Shown one piece after another: positions 7,163-11,696 of a DNA stretch of 12,428 nucleotides. The DNA comes from Promethearchaeota archaeon (GTDB taxonomy: Archaea; Asgardarchaeota; Lokiarchaeia; Sigynarchaeales; SOKP01). The DNA lies in assembly GCA_016839655.1 (NCBI GenBank), contig JAEOTW010000174.1, positions 1 through 12,428 on the forward strand, given 5' to 3'. The position numbers and the translations under genes are program-made. Positions within the stretch are counted from its first letter, which is position 1, and the number at the start of each line of letters is the position of its first letter. The notes under the pieces are model-generated. The model was not told the DNA's origin. It ran no database searches and saw nothing but the letters and a program-made list of their open reading frames with translations.

Positions 7163-7366
7163 TTAGTGGTTCTTATTTGATTTACTTCTGATGAGCATTT
7201 TAAAACTTTCATCATCAAGGTCTTTGAACATCTTTAATTCATTGGATAAAAAATCATGCAGAGCTATCCTAATTGCTTCACTCCGAGAAGGATAAACACC
7301 CATATCATTTAAAATTTGAATTGCCTGTAAATACTTCTCTGGTAAGTTGATTGTTATAATCTTCAT
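7163..7366 (-). CDS. Ribbon-helix-helix (CopG/Arc/MetJ-type) DNA-binding protein
   Basis: 67 aa from the ATG at 7366. The opening MKIITINLPEKYL is the typical beta strand that inserts into the DNA major groove as a dimer; IQILNDMGVYPSRSEAIRIALHDFL is the helix-turn-helix part with the conserved turn (Y-P-S-R-S-E-A-I-R), as in CopG/NikR/ParD-type regulators. A short charged tail follows; no NikR-like ligand-binding domain is present. A longer reading from TTG at 7375 adds only M-C-K. I prefer ATG because a TATA box is centred 26-27 bp upstream of it, which would give a leaderless mRNA, and because RHH proteins normally begin at this strand. No toxin gene is adjacent, so a stand-alone repressor is more likely than an antitoxin. 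Possible binding sites lie 95-190 bp upstream (7460-7552). Confidence 0.8.
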   Translation of the reverse strand: MKIITINLPEKYLQAIQILNDMGVYPSRSEAIRIALHDFLSNELKMFKDLDDESFKMLIRSKSNKNH

Positions 7367-7385
7367 TTTACACAACCCTTTTATT

Positions 7386-7399
7386 AAAATATATATTTT
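7386..7399 (-). promoter_or_regulatory. TATA box of the RHH gene, within a 14-bp palindrome
   Basis: AAAATATATATTTT is a perfect palindrome centred at 7392-7393, 26-27 bp before the ATG at 7366. That distance is the archaeal TATA-to-start spacing, so the transcript would be leaderless from that ATG. It decides the start choice. Confidence 0.5.
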
Positions 7400-7459
7400 T
7401 TTGCTGATTCCTCAGTTTTATACTTTATATATTTTGTCGGATGGTTTATAAATTGTTTA

Positions 7460-7552
7460 TATTAATCCTTTAATTGTATTAATGGCTTAATTGCTGACGA
7501 ATACCCATCTATCAAACATCTAATGATGGTATAAATCTATTAATGCCCTAAT
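7460..7552. repeat. Three ATTAA-N4-TTAAT-like inverted-repeat sites upstream of the RHH gene
   Basis: Sites at 7460-7474 (TATTAATCCTTTAAT), 7477-7491 (TATTAATGGCTTAAT) and 7538-7552 (TATTAATGCCCTAAT). The first two have perfect 5-bp arms ATTAA/TTAAT around 4 nt; the third has one mismatch. Copies 1 and 2 have centres 17 bp apart. They fill the gap between the unknown 253-aa gene and the RHH gene; I see no gene in this gap. Confidence 0.4.
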
Positions 7553-7592
7553 ATGTGCTATAAAAAAATAAGTTAGTATTGAATAAGAAAAA

Positions 7593-8354
7593 TTATTCTG
7601 GCTTTGAAAATGATTTTATATGCAAAATTAGTGAAAACGCGGAATTATACAATTCTGCGTGACCTACTTCTTTAATATCTTTTAAATAATTTATTGTATA
7701 ATCTTCTTCCCTTCTTAAATAAATTTTATTTCTAGTCTTATGTAACTCATCAAAAAAAGCGTCAATTTTCAGGACTTGTTTATCGAGCTGAGTTGGCATT
7801 TGAGGCATCATATTAAATGTAAATACTAGATCTGGTTCAGATTCACTTGCAGCATCTACAACAAAAAGAATATTTGGTTCAGCAACCGCTAGGAAACTTT
7901 CTAAAGAGTGAAAAATATCATCCACAGAAATACTTAAACTAGAATTTCCATCCATTTCAAAAGCACTACAATCACTAATTTTGGGTAGAAGAAATTTTTC
8001 TTTACCACGGAAAGCAAGGCTCATTTCATTCGGATTTAGGAAATTCTTTATAATAGGATCATCTTTATCCAAGGTAAAGTTATTCGAGATTGTCTCTGTT
8101 TTTACATAGATAATTAGGGATCCTGCAGAGATTAAATTAATTTTCTGATAATAAATATTGAAAAGGGGATTATATGGTAAATTTATAACTTCTTTATTAG
8201 ATCCAAATCCTAATTGAGCCATGATATTAGTAGGGACCTGACTAGTTAATGTAAACAGCAGGAAAGATCTAAAATCTGCCAATTCAATATAGTTAGAAAA
8301 ACCTTCAAATAATTTCTTAATTTTAGTTATTTTTTCAGTAAGTTCATTAGACAT
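7593..8354 (-). CDS. Uncharacterised 253-aa protein
   Basis: I do not recognise this protein. It has no signal peptide, no membrane helix, and only one Cys (129). The N-terminal ~35 residues are helical and charged (NELTEKITKIKKLFEGFSNYIELADFRSFL). The middle alternates hydrophobic strands and loops, for example NILFVVDAASESEPDLVFTFNMMP (161-184). The C-terminal part (about 190-250) looks helical. The composition is that of an ordinary cytoplasmic alpha/beta protein. It lies 65 bp behind the DtxR-family gene on the same strand, and the gap between them has a TTAGGTTAG sequence, so regulation by that repressor or co-transcription with it is possible. ATG at 8354 is followed by a continuous frame and ends in TAA. 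Function unknown. Confidence 0.8.
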   Translation of the reverse strand: MSNELTEKITKIKKLFEGFSNYIELADFRSFLLFTLTSQVPTNIMAQLGFGSNKEVINLPYNPLFNIYYQKINLISAGSLIIYVKTETISNNFTLDKDDPIIKNFLNPNEMSLAFRGKEKFLLPKISDCSAFEMDGNSSLSISVDDIFHSLESFLAVAEPNILFVVDAASESEPDLVFTFNMMPQMPTQLDKQVLKIDAFFDELHKTRNKIYLRREEDYTINYLKDIKEVGHAELYNSAFSLILHIKSFSKPE

Positions 8355-8374
8355 TTTTATTACTTTAAAGAAGA

Positions 8375-8387
8375 CAATTTAGGTTAG
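8375..8387. promoter_or_regulatory. DtxR-like half-site between the DtxR-family gene and the unknown gene
   Basis: CAATTTAGGTTAG contains TTAGGTTAG, the left half of the bacterial DtxR/IdeR operator consensus (established for actinobacteria). The right half does not match. The first ten bases recur exactly, inverted, at 8941-8950 on the other side of the DtxR-family gene. Candidate operator only. Confidence 0.3.
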
Positions 8388-8419
8388 TTGGATCATGGAA
8401 TTAAGGATTATAATTAAAT

Positions 8420-8845
8420 CTAACCATCTATATATTTTGAAAGAAATTCTTCTAATGAATTCTTTACATCTCGTGTTATATGGTGTTCTATTTCACAAGA
8501 TAGTTTCTCAATAGCCTCTTCATCTTTAATCTTTAAAACTTTTGAGAAAAATTGGTAAAGGAGGTTGTGAATTTCATTTAATTGTCTCGCAATTTTTTTA
8601 CCCTCTTCTGTCAACCTAATAGCTTTTCTAGGTTCCCAATTAATTAAGCCTTTCTTCTTGAGTTTTTCTAACATACCAGTTACAGAAGCAGGTTCTACAT
8701 GTAGACTTTCTGCTATCTCACTATTGGAAACCCAACCGCCTTTCTTTGTCCGTGAGATTATATAAATTTCATCTAAATATCTTTGATAACTTTCGGGAAT
8801 ATCAGATATTTTCAAATTTAGTTCTAAATCTTTTTTCCCCATCAT
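8420..8845 (-). CDS. DtxR/MntR-family metal-dependent transcriptional regulator
   Basis: 141 aa, the size of MntR (no C-terminal SH3-like FeoA domain as in DtxR/IdeR). The winged helix spans about residues 20-80, with the recognition region VSNSEIAESLHVEPASVTGMLEKLKKKGLI. The dimerisation/metal domain has NEIHNLLYQFF (His93) and LSCEIEHHIT (Cys117, Glu120, His121), matching the Cys/Glu-x2-Glu-His ligands of the family; cysteine at 117 resembles the iron-type DtxR rather than MntR (Glu99). By alignment from memory, Arg22 (QRYLDEIY) sits where MntR has Asp8 and DtxR has Met10, and Tyr97 replaces an ancillary-site glutamate, so metal binding may be altered. Two adjacent ATGs start the frame. It diverges from the PhnN-like gene; no iron or manganese transporter is in the window. 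Confidence 0.85.
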   Translation of the reverse strand: MMGKKDLELNLKISDIPESYQRYLDEIYIISRTKKGGWVSNSEIAESLHVEPASVTGMLEKLKKKGLINWEPRKAIRLTEEGKKIARQLNEIHNLLYQFFSKVLKIKDEEAIEKLSCEIEHHITRDVKNSLEEFLSKYIDG

Positions 8846-8938
8846 TCAATTATAACATTTAGAATTTACTTAAAAGACTAAATTATTCCAACATTTTTAA
8901 TACTAATTATTTTTTTTTGTTTTTCTTTTTTACTTCAC

Positions 8939-8976
8939 ATACCTAAATTGAAAATCAATTGAAGATTTAAAGGTAT
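8939..8976. promoter_or_regulatory. Nested inverted repeats in the DtxR-PhnN divergent region
   Basis: An inner perfect inverted repeat AATTGA-AAA-TCAATT (8946-8960) lies within an outer pair ATACCT (8939-8944) and AGGTAT (8971-8976). The left part contains ACCTAAATTG, the inverse of the half-site at 8375-8384. The 200-bp gap otherwise holds a pyrimidine-rich stretch (8910-8935) and the PhnN promoter; no gene is seen. Candidate operator for the DtxR-family regulator. Confidence 0.35.
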
Positions 8977-9016
8977 TAAAGATTTTATATTTTAATTGTT
9001 CTTTTTATGATTATAG

Positions 9017-9026
9017 ATATTTAAAT
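9017..9026 (+). promoter_or_regulatory. TATA box of the PhnN-like gene
   Basis: ATATTTAAAT is centred ~25 bp before the ATG at 9046. No Shine-Dalgarno sequence is present, so a leaderless transcript starting at or near the ATG is likely. Confidence 0.4.
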
Positions 9027-9045
9027 TTTTCAATAGAGTTAACTA

Positions 9046-9609
9046 ATGGTAAAAAGTTTTCCTGGTACTTTATTTCTAATTGTTGGAAATTCTGGTTCTG
9101 GTAAAGACTCAATAATTTCAGGTATTATTTTAAAATATCCTACGATTTTAAAAGAGATTTACGCACCAAAAAGGTATATTACAAGAAATCCATCTAAATT
9201 TGAAGAAAATATTACTGTTTCACACCAAGAATTTAAAAAAATGGAGAAAAATGATTTCTTTGCCTTAAAATGGCACATCTATGATTTAGATTATGGCATT
9301 TCCAATGAAATTGAGAAATACCTTAAAAATGGGCACCCTGTTATAATAAATGTAAGCCGCATGATAATAAAAGAAGCGAAAGAAAAGTATGAAAATATAA
9401 GGGTAATTTTTATTAGAGTCCCTTTTGAAATTACTTATCAAAGGATAAAAGATCGAAAAAGAGAGAGTGAGGATTTATTAAAAGAAAGAATCGAACGGGC
9501 AAGGAAAAATCAAGAGTTCCCAGGAGCAGATTTTGTTGTAGATAATTCTGGAAATTTGGATGATGCTATTGATGTATTACTAAAATATCTTTTAAAAGTT
9601 ATCGAATAA
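9046..9609 (+). CDS. phnN: Ribose 1,5-bisphosphate phosphokinase (PhnN-like)
   Basis: 187 aa, same size as E. coli PhnN (185). Motifs in order: Walker A LFLIVGNSGSGKDS (14-22), RYITRNP (43-49), the PhnN-specific FFALKWHIYDLDYGIS (71-86; compare LALSWHANGLYYGVG), VIINVSR (99-105; compare VLVNGSR), and the arginine-rich lid RIKDRKRES. These set it apart from true guanylate kinases. PhnN phosphorylates ribose 1,5-bisphosphate to PRPP with ATP in the cytoplasm. In bacteria this closes C-P lyase phosphonate breakdown; no C-P lyase gene is here. In archaea ribose 1,5-bisphosphate arises in the AMP phosphorylase/R15P isomerase/RuBisCO III pathway, so a link to nucleotide salvage is an attractive inference. 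Divergent from the DtxR-family gene and followed by a T8 tract and tRNA-His. Reaction assigned by homology only. Confidence 0.8.
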   Translation: MVKSFPGTLFLIVGNSGSGKDSIISGIILKYPTILKEIYAPKRYITRNPSKFEENITVSHQEFKKMEKNDFFALKWHIYDLDYGISNEIEKYLKNGHPVIINVSRMIIKEAKEKYENIRVIFIRVPFEITYQRIKDRKRESEDLLKERIERARKNQEFPGADFVVDNSGNLDDAIDVLLKYLLKVIE

Positions 9610-9627
9610 GAGAAAAATTAGATAAAT

Positions 9628-9635
9628 TTTTTTTA
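9628..9635 (+). terminator. T-tract terminator after the PhnN-like gene
   Basis: TTTTTTTT begins ~19 nt after the PhnN stop codon and ~40 nt before tRNA-His, consistent with archaeal T-tract termination separating the two units. Confidence 0.45.
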
Positions 9636-9675
9636 GTTTCTAATATTAGAATTTATTATAATAAAAATTAAATAT

Positions 9676-9778
9676 GGCTCGGTTTGTATAGTGGTTAGTA
9701 TTGGGGACGAATTTAGTATTTTATACTAAACTCCCTACTGTGAATCCCTAGAGACGGGTTCAATTCCCGTACCGAGCC
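9676..9778 (+). tRNA. tRNA-His (GTG), intron-containing
   Basis: G-1 is encoded at 9676 and pairs with discriminator C73 at 9778, the tRNA-His identity signature. Acceptor GCTCGGT (9677-9683) pairs with ACCGAGC (9771-9777). D arm GTAT/GTAT with loop AGTGGTTA; anticodon stem GGGGA (9703-9707) with TCCCT (9745-9749); loop C-TGTGAA with anticodon GTG at 9740-9742; variable loop AGAG; T arm ACGGG/CCCGT (9754-9758, 9766-9770) with loop TTCAATT. A 30-nt insertion interrupts the anticodon loop, leaving a 73-nt mature tRNA. CCA is not encoded (CCT follows). A T-rich TATA-like stretch (TTTATTAT, 9652-9659) precedes it. Confidence 0.93.
9709..9738 (+). other. tRNA-His intron at position 32/33
   Basis: The 30-nt insertion sits 5' of the anticodon rather than at the common 37/38 site. 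It has an 8-bp hairpin (TTTAGTAT/ATACTAAA, loop TTT). A bulge-helix-bulge can be drawn: GGGG (9703-9706) pairs with CCCT (9733-9736), with 3-nt bulges AC|G (9707-9709) and AC|T (9737-9739); cutting after the second base of each bulge removes exactly 9709-9738. Repeated AC at both junctions leaves 30/31, 31/32 or 32/33 possible by sequence alone; the fold favours 32/33. Confidence 0.8.
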
Positions 9779-9793
9779 CTCTTATTTTTATAA

Positions 9794-10270
9794 TTGACTA
9801 AACAGGGTAAAAATTTGCTAGATTTAGATCCAGATAAACTAAGAGACCTTCCAGGATGGGAAAAAGACGCACCAATTCCATTGTGTATGGGAGGAGACTA
9901 TCGAGCATTGACCTTCTGTTGTAAGCCCGGCTATTCATTGACTTTTGGTTTTAAATGCAAAAGAGATGAAAAATTAAAAGAAATTGGACTCACCCCAGAG
10001 GATCTTATCACAATTAAGGAACAATTTTCAAAGGAGAATAATTGGGATTCTGAAATTGTTTGCTTTGATTCTCTCTCTTATTGTTGTATGAGACGAGATG
10101 GTTGTCCTAAAAGAGATTTTGCCCTATTTGAACGTTACTCAAATATGGCTTTGGATAAAATAATGGCTATATACTTTCAAAAAAAAAAGGAATTGTCTAA
10201 AAGAATATTAGAATATATTAAGGATCCAGAGGGAAAAAAGAAAGTTAAACCATTTTTAGATAGTTTCTGA
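9794..10270 (+). CDS. Methanogenesis marker protein 9 (mmp9)-like cysteine-rich protein
   Basis: 158 aa with eight Cys: 31, 42, 43, 55, 90, 97, 98, 104. The blocks CMGGDYRALTFCCKPG (31-46), LGFKC-like FGFKC (51-55), and VCFDSLSYCCMRRDGCPKRD (89-108) match, from memory, the CxGGDxRALxFCC and TCFGSLVWCC...CPxRD blocks of the methanogenesis marker 9 family, found across methanogens with no settled biochemical role; the paired cysteine clusters suggest Fe-S or zinc binding. No membrane segment; the C-terminus is helical and basic. No methanogenesis gene is nearby. The longest start is TTG at 9794, just after an in-frame TAA (9791). TTG at 9815 is an alternative: TTTTATAA (9786-9793) lies ~26 bp before it, suiting a leaderless transcript, and removes seven residues. 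It begins 15 bp after tRNA-His, so co-transcription with the tRNA is also possible. Confidence 0.75.
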   Translation: MTKQGKNLLDLDPDKLRDLPGWEKDAPIPLCMGGDYRALTFCCKPGYSLTFGFKCKRDEKLKEIGLTPEDLITIKEQFSKENNWDSEIVCFDSLSYCCMRRDGCPKRDFALFERYSNMALDKIMAIYFQKKKELSKRILEYIKDPEGKKKVKPFLDSF

Positions 10271-10303
10271 AAATTCATATATTTCACATGAAAAAAGGGA
10301 AAT

Positions 10304-10311
10304 TTTATATA
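10304..10311 (+). promoter_or_regulatory. TATA box of the 52-codon ORF
   Basis: TTTATATA is centred ~29 bp before the ATG at 10337, the spacing for a transcript with a leader of only a few nucleotides. A pyrimidine-rich stretch TTTTTTCCCTTT lies between. This supports the small ORF being expressed. Confidence 0.45.
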
Positions 10312-10336
10312 CTACTATTTTTTCCCTTTAATTAAG

Positions 10337-10495
10337 ATGCTTCTTGAACAAGTTCTGCCTCATCCTTATCGGGATGATCTTTATATTAATGAAATAATAA
10401 CTCCTCACAATAAAGTTACCCAAAGCGACAAACAAATGGTAAATCGCCTCCTTTTAAAAGAAGTTGCAAGGAAAGGTTTAGAAATATCTGCTTAA
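10337..10495 (+). CDS. Small ORF, 52 aa, unknown
   Basis: ATG at 10337 to TAA at 10493-10495. The protein begins MLLEQVLPHPYRDDLYINEI and ends RLLLKEVARKGLEISA. It is soluble-looking, with a predicted amphipathic helix in the last ~22 residues (QMVNRLLLKEVARKGLEI) and no Cys. I do not recognise it. In favour of a real gene: a TATA box at the right distance, an open frame filling an otherwise empty 280-bp gap, and codon choices like its neighbours. Against: short length and no known relative. It converges with the PAP2 gene. Confidence 0.5.
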   Translation: MLLEQVLPHPYRDDLYINEIITPHNKVTQSDKQMVNRLLLKEVARKGLEISA

Positions 10496-10537
10496 ACTTA
10501 TGTTTTCTTTTCAAGTTTAGGAAATTAAAAAAAAAAA
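10491..10537. terminator. Stem-loop and A/T tract between convergent genes
   Basis: CTTAAACTT (10491-10499) pairs with AAGTTTAGG (10513-10521), nine pairs including one G-T, loop 13 nt, overlapping the stop codon of the small ORF. An A11 run (10527-10537) follows, which is T11 for the PAP2 transcript from the other strand and lies 17-27 nt beyond its stop. The T11 is a good archaeal terminator for PAP2; the hairpin may end the small ORF transcript. Confidence 0.4.
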
Positions 10538-10553
10538 GATTAAAGGATTTTAA

Positions 10554-11573
10554 TTATTTATTGATTTTTGTGCATATTAATGGAACTATATAAGCTAAAA
10601 CAAAGGTTGCTAAAGTATATCGGAAAAATCTATAAATAACGCTATCGATTCCTATAAGATATTCAAATGGTAAGAATGCAATCAGTAAAATTACAATTCC
10701 AAGGACCAGATTAACTATTTTCTTTTTGGTAGTTAGTTGTGAAGGATCATATTTAACATATTCTTGCTCTAATAGATAACCTACTCCAAATCCTAATAAT
10801 GCCCCTCCAACTTGAGCAAAAGCACCAGCATCTCTATAAACGAGGGGTCCTGGGACTAATCCTAAGCCAGCATTAGGAAATAATAAGGTTCCAATCAGAA
10901 ACAATAAAATTGAAACTACTACCGTTAATATTATTTTCATAATAAAGCTTAATTTGTTGAACTGATCAGAGAGAAATGGTTCCAAATAGATATATAATAC
11001 TAGGATTCCAACACCTATTAAAAAACCACCAACTACATCCTGCAAATCATGGACTCCGATTATCATCCTTGAAATAGCAATAAGAAAAACTATACCTGAG
11101 AGAATAACTGGAACAATCGGAACCTGTTTATATTTGTATTCACCCTTGAACTCATTAGATAAATATTCATAAACACAGAAGCTGTTTTGAGTATGACCTG
11201 ATGGAAAACCGTATTTAGGTTCAATCAATCCATATTCTTCTACTGGATCTATATTAGTTAATGGTCTTGGGTCTTGAAATATTCCTTTAAGAGTTTGATT
11301 AATGTATTGAGAAAATAATAAAATAACAACTGATCTTTTTGCTAAATTCTTATTATATCCTAAGTATATGATGGTGCCTATTATTATATAAGTGATAGGT
11401 TCGCCAAGATAGGTTATTCCTTTGAATATAGCTCGTATAGTAGAACTTGAGGAATAAAAGGCTTCGTTAAATCCAGTGTAATATAGAATTAAGCCAACTA
11501 CTAATACAATTAAAGCAGTAATTCCAATAATCATTAAAGCATTTTTTGATAGAAATTCTCTTTTTTCAGACAT
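10554..11573 (-). CDS. PAP2-family membrane phosphatase
   Basis: 339 aa with about eight to ten hydrophobic segments (for example 12-33, 59-73, 80-93, 151-167, 180-198, 210-232, 250-267, 286-304, 316-335). The three PAP2 phosphatase signatures are complete: KGIFQDPRP (Lys96, Arg103), PSGH (124-127), and SRMIIGVHDLQD (Arg169, His175, Asp179), with His127 and His175 as the expected catalytic residues. The family removes phosphate from lipid phosphates, such as polyprenyl-diphosphate or phosphatidate-type substrates, at the membrane; in an archaeon, recycling of a polyprenyl carrier is the likeliest role (inference). The C-terminal third, beyond the PAP2 core, adds several helices and is longer than a minimal PAP2 protein of ~200-250 aa. 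The gene lies behind the Hsp20 gene but 123 bp apart, so a shared transcript is not evident. Confidence 0.9.
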   Translation of the reverse strand: MSEKREFLSKNALMIIGITALIVLVVGLILYYTGFNEAFYSSSSTIRAIFKGITYLGEPITYIIIGTIIYLGYNKNLAKRSVVILLFSQYINQTLKGIFQDPRPLTNIDPVEEYGLIEPKYGFPSGHTQNSFCVYEYLSNEFKGEYKYKQVPIVPVILSGIVFLIAISRMIIGVHDLQDVVGGFLIGVGILVLYIYLEPFLSDQFNKLSFIMKIILTVVVSILLFLIGTLLFPNAGLGLVPGPLVYRDAGAFAQVGGALLGFGVGYLLEQEYVKYDPSQLTTKKKIVNLVLGIVILLIAFLPFEYLIGIDSVIYRFFRYTLATFVLAYIVPLICTKINK

Positions 11574-11637
11574 TTTTTTTAACCAATTTAAAATTGATTA
11601 AAATTCTATCTGCTATAGAGATTAATAAAGGTTTGTA

Positions 11638-11677
11638 CAAAAATTACTAATAAAAATCAAAAATTACTAATAAAAAA
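11638..11677. repeat. Two tandem 20-bp repeats between Hsp20 and PAP2 genes
   Basis: CAAAAATTACTAATAAAAAT at 11638-11657 is followed at once by a copy (11658-11677) differing only at the last base. In the minus-strand transcripts it reads as repeated T5 and ATTAGTAA blocks. It starts ~20 nt after the Hsp20 stop, so it may act as a double T-tract terminator; it also lies 65-105 bp upstream of the PAP2 start. Confidence 0.65.
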
Positions 11678-11696
11678 TATGCAGAAAGAGTAAAAT

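Noticed and set aside
7163..7366. Antitoxin of a toxin-antitoxin pair
   Set aside because: No small overlapping or adjacent toxin frame; 200-bp gaps lie on both sides.
9046..9609. Plain guanylate kinase
   Set aside because: The FALKWH...YGIS and INVSR blocks match PhnN better than guanylate kinase, which would show a GMP-binding pattern around SxTTRxPRxGE.
9676..9778. Integration site (att) at the tRNA
   Set aside because: No repeat of the tRNA 3' end, integrase or phage gene is seen within the window.
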